This document shows, piece by piece, positions 26,497 to 34,975 of a stretch of DNA of 49,157 bases. The DNA is taken from NCBI GenBank assembly GCA_031288715.1, contig JAITQW010000024.1:1-49157 (forward strand). Direction: 5' to 3'. Source of the stretch: Lactobacillales bacterium. GTDB taxonomy: Bacteria; Bacillota; Bacilli; Lactobacillales; Streptococcaceae. Each line of letters opens with the position of its first letter. The stretch's first letter is position 1. The notes beneath the pieces were generated by a model. The model made no database searches, was not told the origin of the DNA, and saw only the letters and a list, made by a program, of their open reading frames with translations. The translations under genes were made by a program, and so were the position numbers.

Positions 26497-29400
26497 TTAA
26501 AACAACTCTTCAAACAGACTGAGCTGGTTTTCCTCTGGTAATCCGTCCAAAATGCCTTGCTCACTCATCTTCTCGATCAAAGTTTTTGAAACACCCGCCC
26601 TCACACGCAAATCTTCCTTGGATAAAAATTCGCCCTCTTCACGCGCCACCATAATATTTTGCGCCACATTTTCACCCAAAGAGTCCATCGCACGAAACGG
26701 CGGAATTAACGTATCCCCATCGATAACAAAATTCTTCGCATCCGAGCGATACAAATCAATCTTTGAAAATTTCAAACCCCTCTCCAACATCTCATTACAA
26801 ATTTCCAGGACTACCATTAAATTCTTCTCTTTATTACTCGCTTCCACACCCTTTTGCTGAATCTCTTCCACTCGAGCCTTAACAGCATTCGCTCCACCTG
26901 CCATTGCCACTAAGTCAAAATCATTCGCCCGAACAGAAAAATATGCACAATAATAAAAACAAGGATAATGCACCTTGAAATAAGCAATCCTTAATGCCAT
27001 TAAAACATATGCAGCAGCATGTGCCTTTGGAAACATATACTTAATCTTCGTACACGATTCAATGTACCAATCTGGAATTTTATTCTTACGCATCTCTGAA
27101 AGGTACCTTGCACGTTCCGCCTCAGGCATCTCATTCCAAGCACCCTTACGCACCCGCTCCATAATCTGAAACGCCATCTGTGGCTCAAGTCCCGCATGCA
27201 CTAAATACACCATGATATCATCTCGACAACCAATTACCTCCTTCAGAGTTGCACACCCTTTTTTTATCAACTCCTGTGCATTTCCTAACCAAACATCCGT
27301 CCCATGAGAAAGTCCTGAAATCTGCAATAATTCAGCAAACGTCGATGGTTTTGTCTCCTCTAACATTCCCATCACAAAACGAGTTCCAAATTCTGGAATT
27401 CCATACGTTCCCGTTTTTGCGCCAATTGCTTCCACACTTACACCCAACACTTCTGGACCTGAAAAAATCTTCATCACATCCGGATCGTCTATCGGAATCT
27501 TCGCAGGATCAATTCCAGAAAGGTTCTGCAACATCCGAATCATAGTCGGATCGTCATGTCCCAAGAGATCTAATTTCAATACATTGTCATGAATCGAATG
27601 GAAATCAAAATGCGTCGTCCGCCATTCTGCACTAACATCCTCAGCAGGATAAGCAATTGGAGTAAAATCATAAACTTCCATGTCTTGTGGAATCACAATG
27701 ATTCCCCCTGGATGCTGACCCGTCGTACGTTTTACTCCTGTAGCACCTTGTGTAAGACGTTCCACTTCCGCATTTCGTAATACCTGGTTCGTATCCCTCT
27801 CATAAGCTTTCACAAAACCAAATGCAGTCTTATCTGCTACCGTTCCAATCGTTCCTGCTCGAAACACATGATCTTCACCAAAAATATCCCGAGCATCCAA
27901 ATGTGCATACATTTGATCTTCACCCGAAAAATTCAAATCAATATCCGGCACTTTATCCCCATGAAATCCCAAAAATGTTTCAAAAGGAATATCTTGACCA
28001 TCTTTTTTCAATTCTTCCGAACAATTTGGACATTTTTTATTTGGCAAATCGTACCCCGAGCCATATTCTCCTTTCGTAAAGAATTCACTATAATGGCAAT
28101 TCATACAGTAATAGTGAGCAGACAAAGGATTAACTTCTGTAATCCCAATCATCGTCGCAACAAAACTTGAACCTACCGACCCCCTGGAGCCTACCAAAAA
28201 ACCACGTTTATTTGATCGCTGCACTAGCTTCTGCGAAATCAAATAAATAACAGAAAAGCCATTTCCGATAATCGCCTTTAATTCCTTCTCAATCCTTGCT
28301 TCCACAATTTCGGGTAATTTCTCACCATAGAGCGCCTTTGCCTGTTGATAAGTTAATTTCGAAATTTTCTTTTCTGCATTCTCCATCTTCGGTGTATACA
28401 ACTCTTGCTTTACAGGAGAAATGAATTCAAATTCACTTGCCAGCTGCTGTGAATTTTTCACTACAACTTCATACGCTTTCTCATCACCTAAAAAGGCAAA
28501 TTCTTCCAACATTTCATCTGTCGTCCTAAAATGAACTTTTGGCATAGAAGGCAAAGGACCATCTTTTATTTTAGGACGATTCAATGCATTTTCCCAACCC
28601 AAAGCACGAACCAAAATTTCCCGATAAATCGCATCTTGAGGATTCAAATAATGTACATCTCCCGTCGCTACAACAGGTTTTCCTAACTCCTCACCAAGTT
28701 GAACCAAAGACTTAAGAATCTTTTCCAATTTTTCTTCACTTGCCAATACCTCATTAAACAACAATGGTTCATAAATTGCTTTAGGCATCACTTCAATAAA
28801 ATCATAAAATTCTGCTACTTTCCGTGCTTTTTTATACCCCTTTTCTAATATTGCCTGAAACACTTCTCCTGTTGCGCAAGCAGAGCCAATCACTAAGCCT
28901 TCTCGATATTTCTTCAACTCACTACGTGGAATTCGTGCCAATTTTCCATGATAGTAAGTCACATAAGAAAGTGAAATTAACTTAAATAAATTCTTAAGTC
29001 CCTCTTGGTTCTTCGCATAAATGGTTGCATGAAAAGGACGTGCCCGTTTATAAGCGTCTTCGCGACTAACCTTCTCATTTAATTCATCACAAGTTACTAC
29101 TCCTAAACGTTCATTAACCTCTTTTACAAAAATCCAATTCAAGCGTGCCGTCGCCTCAGCATCATAATTAGCTAAGTGATGACTCTCTAAGCTCACACCA
29201 AATTTCTTCGTTAATTGACCCAAACTAAATTTTTTCAACTCTGGATGTAAGTTTCGAGCAAACTCCAATGTATCAATGCACGGCTCTGTAATTTCTTCAA
29301 TTCCATATTTAGCATAATTGGCATTCATAAATCCAACATCAAATACCGCATTATGCGCAACCAAAATCGCTCCCTGGCAAAATTCTTTAAATTCTTTCAA

Positions 29401-30879
29401 CACTTGCTCCAAAGGTTTTGATCCCTTTACCATTTCACTGGTAATAGAAGTTAACTGGGTTGTAAACGCAGAAATCGGCACCCCTGGGTCAATAAATTCA
29501 TCAAACTTATCAATGACATTTCCTTGATGCATCTTAGTAGCTGCTACCTGAATCAATTCGTTATACACAGCTGATAAACCAGTTGTTTCCACATCAAAAA
29601 CAACATAAGTGGCTTCCAATAGATCAATCGGACAAGGTCGATAACAAATAGGAACGTGATCATCTATCACGTTTCCTTCAATGCCATAAATAACTTTGAT
29701 TTCATTTCCAGCAGCTTGATAAGCATCTGGAAATGATTGCGCTCCTGCGTGATCCGTAATTGCAATCGCAGAATGACCCCATTTTTTTGCCTGATTAACC
29801 AATTCTTTCGCACTCACCACACCATCCATCATCGACATATTGGTATGTGCATGAAACTCTACTCGTTTTTCTCTCTCATTCGAATTATCCAGTCGAACAG
29901 GCCCTTTTATCTCCTTCAAATCAAGAATATTCATCACAAAATCATGAGCAAAGTCATTATACTGAACAGCTCCGCGAACTCGAATCCAACTATTTTTTTT
30001 TAATGCCTCAAACACCGCTTCTTCTTGCTTATTATTCGCAAATTTTTGCATTTGAAAAGATGAGGTATAGTCTGTCACCTTCAAATTTAAAATTTTTCGC
30101 CCCGTCTTAGTCGATCGTACTTTTGCAACGAAAATAACACCCTCAAACGTTACTCGCTTCTCTTCCTCTATTACGTCAACCATTGGTGTAATTAATTCTT
30201 CATCAGAAATCTCTCTTCCTAATCGCAAAAACCTACCTGCGACAACTTCTTTTTCAGAAAAATTAAGATCCTTTTTTACTTTTTCTTTCATTTTTTCAGT
30301 AGCAACTTGTACCATTTGCGCTTCCATTTCCTGTTTTTGATGCTGAAAGAAAGTCTCTACCTTCTGTGAAGAAGCAAAATCGACTGAAGATCGAAATGAC
30401 AAACGAGGAAAGCCTACATTTTGAAAATCTTCAACCAAAACGTTCAAATAATTCTGTTCAAACAAATTTGCCATCAATTCTTGCGAAAAGGAAACCTCTA
30501 CCCAACCATCTTCCTGCAAAGTTAGCGAACTCTTCACTAACTGCTGATTTAACACTCGTGAATCTAACTTTTCACTGGCAAGGAGTAATGAAAAATAATC
30601 CTTTAACAAAGATTCATCAAATGAAGAATCGTCTACATTAATCTTTACCTGAACGCTAGCAATTTTGTGAAAAGCATTCTGCAGCGCTTGGAAAAACAAT
30701 TCAAATTCTTCTCTTGGTAAAATTTTTGAAAATGAAAAAGAAAAGGCCCATACTCTCTTCTTTGGATAAACTTCTACACCTTGTAAACTTCCATTTCTTA
30801 TCAAAGATGAAGCAGCCAATGAATCCAAAAGACCAATATGAGCTAATAATTTTTCAAACAATTCTCTTTTTTCAGGCAT
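26497..30879 (-). CDS. polC: DNA polymerase III alpha subunit, PolC type
   Basis: PolC is the main replicative DNA polymerase of low-G+C Gram-positives, with built-in proofreading. In order: an OB-like N-terminal region, a PHP domain (EFHAHTNMSMMDG), an inserted DEDD exonuclease (FDVETTGLS and AHNAVFDVGF), the second part of PHP (ATGDVHYL), the palm with GSRGSVGSS and a zinc module (CMNC, CPNC), and PDIDLNF with catalytic Asp. The frame is open from TTG-like positions upstream, but ATG 30879 after GGAGAGGA gives the normal MPEKRELFEKLL start and 1460 aa. The usual upstream partner proS is 13 kb away. A 139-bp repeat lies directly upstream. Confidence 0.96.
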   Translation of the reverse strand: MPEKRELFEKLLAHIGLLDSLAASSLIRNGSLQGVEVYPKKRVWAFSFSFSKILPREEFELFFQALQNAFHKIASVQVKINVDDSSFDESLLKDYFSLLLASEKLDSRVLNQQLVKSSLTLQEDGWVEVSFSQELMANLFEQNYLNVLVEDFQNVGFPRLSFRSSVDFASSQKVETFFQHQKQEMEAQMVQVATEKMKEKVKKDLNFSEKEVVAGRFLRLGREISDEELITPMVDVIEEEKRVTFEGVIFVAKVRSTKTGRKILNLKVTDYTSSFQMQKFANNKQEEAVFEALKKNSWIRVRGAVQYNDFAHDFVMNILDLKEIKGPVRLDNSNEREKRVEFHAHTNMSMMDGVVSAKELVNQAKKWGHSAIAITDHAGAQSFPDAYQAAGNEIKVIYGIEGNVIDDHVPICYRPCPIDLLEATYVVFDVETTGLSAVYNELIQVAATKMHQGNVIDKFDEFIDPGVPISAFTTQLTSITSEMVKGSKPLEQVLKEFKEFCQGAILVAHNAVFDVGFMNANYAKYGIEEITEPCIDTLEFARNLHPELKKFSLGQLTKKFGVSLESHHLANYDAEATARLNWIFVKEVNERLGVVTCDELNEKVSREDAYKRARPFHATIYAKNQEGLKNLFKLISLSYVTYYHGKLARIPRSELKKYREGLVIGSACATGEVFQAILEKGYKKARKVAEFYDFIEVMPKAIYEPLLFNEVLASEEKLEKILKSLVQLGEELGKPVVATGDVHYLNPQDAIYREILVRALGWENALNRPKIKDGPLPSMPKVHFRTTDEMLEEFAFLGDEKAYEVVVKNSQQLASEFEFISPVKQELYTPKMENAEKKISKLTYQQAKALYGEKLPEIVEARIEKELKAIIGNGFSVIYLISQKLVQRSNKRGFLVGSRGSVGSSFVATMIGITEVNPLSAHYYCMNCHYSEFFTKGEYGSGYDLPNKKCPNCSEELKKDGQDIPFETFLGFHGDKVPDIDLNFSGEDQMYAHLDARDIFGEDHVFRAGTIGTVADKTAFGFVKAYERDTNQVLRNAEVERLTQGATGVKRTTGQHPGGIIVIPQDMEVYDFTPIAYPAEDVSAEWRTTHFDFHSIHDNVLKLDLLGHDDPTMIRMLQNLSGIDPAKIPIDDPDVMKIFSGPEVLGVSVEAIGAKTGTYGIPEFGTRFVMGMLEETKPSTFAELLQISGLSHGTDVWLGNAQELIKKGCATLKEVIGCRDDIMVYLVHAGLEPQMAFQIMERVRKGAWNEMPEAERARYLSEMRKNKIPDWYIESCTKIKYMFPKAHAAAYVLMALRIAYFKVHYPCFYYCAYFSVRANDFDLVAMAGGANAVKARVEEIQQKGVEASNKEKNLMVVLEICNEMLERGLKFSKIDLYRSDAKNFVIDGDTLIPPFRAMDSLGENVAQNIMVAREEGEFLSKEDLRVRAGVSKTLIEKMSEQGILDGLPEENQLSLFEELF

Positions 30880-30910
30880 GTTAAATCCTCTCCATACAGA
30901 AAGATACCAG

Positions 30911-31049
30911 ACCTCTTGTAAAATCAAGTATTACGCATCAAACATCACCTCGAGCTTGGTAGGTTTCATGCCTACCAAGCAGCGAAATTCTTCGAATTTG
31001 TATGTTTCCTTTTATTTTTCATACATTAATTATGCTTCGCAAGAGATCT
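30911..31049. repeat. 139-bp element with covarying hairpin, copy 1
   Basis: Direct repeat of 31401-31539. Both begin CTCTTGTAAAATCAAGTATT and end in AAGAGATCT, so the ends are inverted. The internal hairpin (30954-30980) has stem GCTTGGTAGG / CCTACCAAGC with loop TTTCATG. The second copy has ACATGGTAGG / CCTACCATGT, so the stem changed on both sides. This copy starts right after the trxA stop and lies upstream of polC. It is not a known family to me. Confidence 0.9.
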
Positions 31050-31050
31050 A

Positions 31051-31365
31051 CTACAGATACTTTTCAATAACTTCTTTTAATTGTTCCTTAGAATGAACAC
31101 CCACCAATTTCTCTAAAACCTCACCATTTTTTTGCAATAGTAAAGTTGGAATCGACATTATCCCAAATTTCACAGGAGTATCCATGTTTTCATCAATATT
31201 AAGCTTGGTGATTTTTATTTCTGTTTCATCATAATCTTGTGCCAATTGCTCTAAAATAGGAGCTTGCGTTCGACAAGGTCCACACCACGTTGCCCAGAAA
31301 TCTGTCAATACCAAACCTTCCCATGTCTCTTCTTGAAAAGTTCCATCTGTAATTTCACTTATCAT
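31051..31365 (-). CDS. trxA: Thioredoxin
   Basis: A 104-residue thioredoxin that reduces protein disulfides in the cytoplasm, using thioredoxin reductase. The active site is WCGPC with Cys28 and Cys31; the cis-Pro motif is MSIPTLLL. Length is standard. GTGAGGA lies before the ATG. The gene is sandwiched between two direct copies of a 139-bp repeat (30911-31049 and 31401-31539), which could have served as recombination sites or could carry its promoter and 3' end. Confidence 0.96.
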   Translation of the reverse strand: MISEITDGTFQEETWEGLVLTDFWATWCGPCRTQAPILEQLAQDYDETEIKITKLNIDENMDTPVKFGIMSIPTLLLQKNGEVLEKLVGVHSKEQLKEVIEKYL

Positions 31366-31400
31366 TGCTTTTCCTCACTTCCATAACGTGCATGCACTAA

Positions 31401-31539
31401 ATCTCTTGTAAAATCAAGTATTACGCATCAACCATTATCTCGAACATGGTAGGTTTCATACCTACCATGTAGCGAAATTCTTCGGATTGTATATTTTCTT
31501 TTATTTTTTTATGCACTAATTATGTTTCAAAAGAGATCT
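31401..31539. repeat. 139-bp element with covarying hairpin, copy 2
   Basis: Second copy, upstream of trxA and downstream of rlmB. The internal hairpin is at 31444-31470. Differences from copy 1 are scattered substitutions, and those inside the stem preserve pairing. Ends carry imperfect inverted CTCTTG / AAGAG. No open reading frame is present. Confidence 0.9.
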
Positions 31540-31621
31540 ATTGTAAGATTTTCATGAAATCTAGTATCCGCATCTGAAAAAATTATACCAAATAAATAAA
31601 AATTGTGATATTGATTATAAT

Positions 31622-32440
31622 TTATATATCCTGAAATAAATTCCTTTCACGGTAAACTTCGTACATCAATATACCCGCTGCCACACCCGCATTTAAGCTT
31701 TGAACATGTCCATTCATCGGAATTGCCAACATCTCATCCACCTCTTTTTTCAGAAGCGAACGAATACCACGACCTTCATTCCCAATAATGAGCGCTAGTT
31801 TACCTTTAATCTGCCACTTGCGATAATCCAAACCTTCCATATCTGTCCCAAAAATCCAGAAACCTTCTTGTTTTAATAAAGCAACAGTCTGCACCAAATT
31901 ACTTACACGAACCACAGGCACATGTTCTACTGCGCCTGTTGACGTCTTCACAACCGTCGGCGTAATTCCAACAGCATTATGTTTCGGCAAAATTACTCCA
32001 TCAACACCTGTTGCATCTGCTGTCCGCAAAATCGATCCTAAATTATGCGGATCTTCCAATGAGTCTAGAATTAAAAAAAATGGCTCCTCTCTCTTAGTTT
32101 GCGAAATAAGTTTTGAAAGCGTTAAATAACGATATGGAGAAGCTAAAACTGCTATACCTTGGTGAACTGCATTATTTGTCAAATTTGAAAGTTTAGATTT
32201 AGGTACCCATTTAACAGAGACTCCTGCAATCTTTGCACACTCTTTTATTTCATTAACCCTCTTACCTTTGGCATCTTCCTGCAAAAAAACCTTCATCGCT
32301 CTTCCTTGTTGAATAACCTCCTTACTTGAATGATATCCAAAGACAAAATCTTTCTTTTCTGAAGAAAGTACTTGATTTTTTAGATTCCTATCATCTTTTG
32401 CAACCTTTCGATTCTCACTTTTTTTTCCACTCTTTGACAT
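31622..32440 (-). CDS. rlmB: 23S rRNA (guanosine-2'-O-)-methyltransferase RlmB family
   Basis: A SpoU/TrmH-type SAM-dependent 2'-O-methyltransferase of the RlmB/YacO group. The substrate-binding N-terminal region includes FGYHSSKEVIQ. The knotted SPOUT domain shows LILDSLEDPHNLGSILRTADA, LIIGNEGRGI and IPMNGHVQSLNAGVAAGIL. ATG 32440 is chosen because GGGAG lies six bases upstream; the frame opens at TTG 32461. It overlaps the end of mrnC, as in the conserved cysS-mrnC-rlmB cluster, but cysS is not upstream here. Confidence 0.92.
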   Translation of the reverse strand: MSKSGKKSENRKVAKDDRNLKNQVLSSEKKDFVFGYHSSKEVIQQGRAMKVFLQEDAKGKRVNEIKECAKIAGVSVKWVPKSKLSNLTNNAVHQGIAVLASPYRYLTLSKLISQTKREEPFFLILDSLEDPHNLGSILRTADATGVDGVILPKHNAVGITPTVVKTSTGAVEHVPVVRVSNLVQTVALLKQEGFWIFGTDMEGLDYRKWQIKGKLALIIGNEGRGIRSLLKKEVDEMLAIPMNGHVQSLNAGVAAGILMYEVYRERNLFQDI

Positions 32441-32825
32441 GTACTTCTCCCACTTCCTCAATACACCAAGCGATCAATTCCTCCAAACGCTCTTTTTGCT
32501 TCGTTAAATGAAGATAACCCAGCAACGATTCAAAACCTGTAGATATTGAATATGTGTGATGATCCGTATTCTTCGCCTTGGTGTGAAATTTCGCATTTCT
32601 TCCTCGACGATAAAAAGAAACTTCCTCTTCACTCAATAAATCTTGATCCAATAACTTCTGAGTTAACTCTGCTTGCGCTTTTGCCGAAACATAAAATGTG
32701 GCCATTTTATGCAATATATTAGAACGAGTCCGCCCGCTTTGAAGTAAAAAATCTCGAATATAAACTTCATAAATTGCATCTCCAGCATATGCCAAGGCAA
32801 TTCCATTCAACTGCTTCACATCCAT
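32415..32825 (-). CDS. mrnC: Mini-ribonuclease 3
   Basis: Mini-III matures 23S rRNA ends in Gram-positives. It has the RNase III catalytic fold without the double-stranded RNA-binding domain: LAYAGDAIYEVYIRD (with catalytic Asp), then HTYSISTGFESLLGYLHL (the second acidic motif). ATG 32825 follows GGAG by nine bases and gives the usual MDVKQLNG start; five more codons are open upstream. It overlaps rlmB by 26 bp. Length (136 aa) is normal. Confidence 0.93.
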   Translation of the reverse strand: MDVKQLNGIALAYAGDAIYEVYIRDFLLQSGRTRSNILHKMATFYVSAKAQAELTQKLLDQDLLSEEEVSFYRRGRNAKFHTKAKNTDHHTYSISTGFESLLGYLHLTKQKERLEELIAWCIEEVGEVHVKEWKKK

Positions 32826-33093
32826 AAACTTTATCTCCACTCACTAATCCTGTAGTCAAAAAATCTTTCCGAAATCAACAATACTATTCTTATCAAAAAT
32901 TACAAATTCAAAGTTAGTCAGTAGACAAAAAATATAAATTGTAACTCAAAATTTAAAAACATTTACAATCACTTTAACTACGATACTGCATCTGAAAATT
33001 CTCATATATGTTAAATATTGCACAAATCTCAAAAATTAGAATACACTTGATTTGAAAGTTGAAATAGAAAATTGCAAAGAAGGTAAGATGACC
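32826..33093. other. Divergent spacer between mrnC and the Nif11-like gene
   Basis: AT-rich. The 19-bp string TATAAATTGTAACTCAAAA near 32930-32948 also occurs near 48400 beside the IS66 relic, so a scrap of the same element may be here. A possible weak promoter for the plus-strand gene is TTGCAC with TACACT 18 bp downstream (33019-33048). Nothing else is clear. Confidence 0.35.
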
Positions 33094-33372
33094 ATGAAAA
33101 ATAAATTATTAGAGATGATGAAAAATTATCCACTAGACTTCGAAGATATTCTCTTTTCTAAATCAAATCAAGATGCTTTCCAAATTGCTCAGCGTCTTAT
33201 CCCTAACTACACCATAGAAGAATTCAGAAAAGACTTCAAAGAGGTTGAAAAAGATCCCGCTCTTGATATAGATCAATTAGATAAGGTAATCGGTGGAGCT
33301 AATATTAATTGGTCCCCAACCGGAGATCTTGTTCAAGAGGATCCATTTTATAAGGAAAAAAGCTTAGATTAA
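33094..33372 (+). CDS. Nif11-like double-glycine leader peptide (possible RiPP precursor)
   Basis: A 92-residue protein whose first ~67 residues look like a Nif11-type leader: LLEMMKNYPLDF, a helix around AQRLIPNYTIEEF, then LDIDQLDKVIGG. Cleavage after the double glycine would release a 24-residue, Cys-free tail starting ANINWSPTGD. Nif11-like leaders usually guide modification and export of ribosomal natural products, but no modification enzyme, peptidase or transporter is adjacent. ATG 33094 lies ten bases after GAAGG; earlier in-frame codons are less well placed. The gene is monocistronic with its own terminator. Family assignment is by pattern, and the product could also be an unmodified secreted peptide. 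Confidence 0.68.
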   Translation: MKNKLLEMMKNYPLDFEDILFSKSNQDAFQIAQRLIPNYTIEEFRKDFKEVEKDPALDIDQLDKVIGGANINWSPTGDLVQEDPFYKEKSLD

Positions 33373-33393
33373 ATAGGTAATTTTATAAAAATT

Positions 33394-33428
33394 GAGTCGA
33401 AGCGTTAGACCGTTTCGATTTTTTATAT
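33394..33428 (+). terminator. Terminator of the Nif11-like gene
   Basis: TCGAAGCG pairs with CGTTTCGA (one G-T pair) across a 6-nt loop, followed by TTTTTT. Confidence 0.85.
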
Positions 33429-33459
33429 GCAATTCATCATGCAAATTGATATAAACATA

Positions 33460-33503
33460 AAAAAGAAGGTAGAGTTCATTATTCACTAAAGCTCTACCTC
33501 ATA
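33460..33503 (-). terminator. Terminator after brnQ
   Basis: On the minus strand AGGTAGAG and CTCTACCT pair (8 bp) over a 17-nt loop, then TCTTTTTT follows. It lies between the convergent Nif11-like gene and brnQ. Confidence 0.75.
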
Positions 33504-33526
33504 CTTCTCTAAACAATCACCTCTTC

Positions 33527-34915
33527 TTACTTCAATGCTTCTTTTTTTATACAAGAAATGATTAACCCAATGACAAAACCAATGAACGAAGGAGCCAACC
33601 AACCCAATCCATGCTCAAAAAGTGGCAGGTAACTTCCTATTTCCAAAAGACCTTTCACCAAACCAAAATCTTTTAATAGATCTGGAGCAGAGTTTAACGC
33701 GTCAAACACAGCAGCAAGACCCGCAAAAATCGTTGTCCATAAATATACAGGTTTACGATACCCCATCAAAGACTCAAGTAAAGCCAAAAATACCAAAGTA
33801 ATTGATAAGGGATATAGAAACATTAAAACAGGAACCGTCCAAACAATAATATGTGTCAAACCAACATTAGTCACAATTACTGGCAAAATACTAATGACAA
33901 TTATCACTTTTTTATAAGAAATTTTTTGATTGAAATCAACAGCTGTTTCCCCAGCTGAAACAATTAAACCAATTGATGTCTTTAAAGTGACTAATACAAT
34001 AATTACTGTCAATAATAACGACCCATAGACACCTAAATAATATTTCGCTAATTGCGCCAAAGCAACCCCACCATTTTCAGCAGGCTTAAAATGTCCAATA
34101 GACATTGCACCCATGAAAGATGTGGCTGTATAAATAACAATCATCAAAATCATGACTACTATTCCGGACTTTAAAGTTCCCTTTGCAATCTCTTTTGGTT
34201 TTGTTACACCAAGATTTTTCAATGTCGAAATGACAATAATTCCAAATGCTAAACTAGCCAACACATCCATTGTGTTGTACCCTTCCTTCACTCCTTGGAC
34301 AAATGGCAATGAAGTATATGCACCTGTTGTCGTCCCACCATCAACTGAACCTAGCGGATAAATAAAAGCAATAACTAATAAAATCCCTAAAAAAAGTAAA
34401 AAGGCAGGATTCAACCATTTTCCAACATAATCTAATAAAGCTGCAGGCTTCCTGGCAAATAAATATGCAATTCCAAAAAATAGAATGGAGTAGACAATAG
34501 AGTATAATAACAAATTAGTTTCCAAGCTTCTCACAGGTATAAATGGTTTAATTCCAATTTCAAAAGACGTAGCAGCAAGTCTAGGCATGGCAAAAAATGG
34601 ACCTATCGTTGCATAAAGCAAAATAGTAAATACGCTTGCATAACGCTTTCCAATTTTTGAAGATAACTCATAAACACCATTTGAATTTGTGACACTCATT
34701 GCCAAAATTCCTAAAAACGGCAATCCAACAGCCGTCAATAAAAAACCTAAATTAGCAATCGGCGTCTTTCCTCCTGCTTGTTGCCCCATAACAACTGGAA
34801 AAATCAGATTTCCAGCTCCAAAAAATAATCCAAACAACATCGAACCTACAAAAACGTAATTCTTAAACGAAAGTTTTTTCTGTTCCAATTCTTTCCACTC
34901 CTTTAATAACGACAA
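33527..34915 (-). CDS. brnQ: Branched-chain amino acid transporter BrnQ
   Basis: A 462-residue secondary transporter (LIVCS family) that takes up leucine, isoleucine and valine with Na+ or H+. It has about 12 hydrophobic segments. The N-terminal motif FGLFFGAGNLIFP and MGQQAGG are typical of the family, as is ATIGPFFAMPRLAATSFE. Length is normal. It lies 60 bp downstream of the flippase gene in the same direction and has its own terminator. Confidence 0.93.
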   Translation of the reverse strand: MSLLKEWKELEQKKLSFKNYVFVGSMLFGLFFGAGNLIFPVVMGQQAGGKTPIANLGFLLTAVGLPFLGILAMSVTNSNGVYELSSKIGKRYASVFTILLYATIGPFFAMPRLAATSFEIGIKPFIPVRSLETNLLLYSIVYSILFFGIAYLFARKPAALLDYVGKWLNPAFLLFLGILLVIAFIYPLGSVDGGTTTGAYTSLPFVQGVKEGYNTMDVLASLAFGIIVISTLKNLGVTKPKEIAKGTLKSGIVVMILMIVIYTATSFMGAMSIGHFKPAENGGVALAQLAKYYLGVYGSLLLTVIIVLVTLKTSIGLIVSAGETAVDFNQKISYKKVIIVISILPVIVTNVGLTHIIVWTVPVLMFLYPLSITLVFLALLESLMGYRKPVYLWTTIFAGLAAVFDALNSAPDLLKDFGLVKGLLEIGSYLPLFEHGLGWLAPSFIGFVIGLIISCIKKEALK

Positions 34916-34975
34916 TTTTGTAAAAATAGCTTATTTATAGCTATTATGAATTATCCAGCAATCATGAACTAAAGT

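Noticed and set aside
30880-30927. 16-codon N-terminal extension of PolC
   Set aside because: The internal ATG at 30879 has the ribosome site and gives the family-standard N-terminus.
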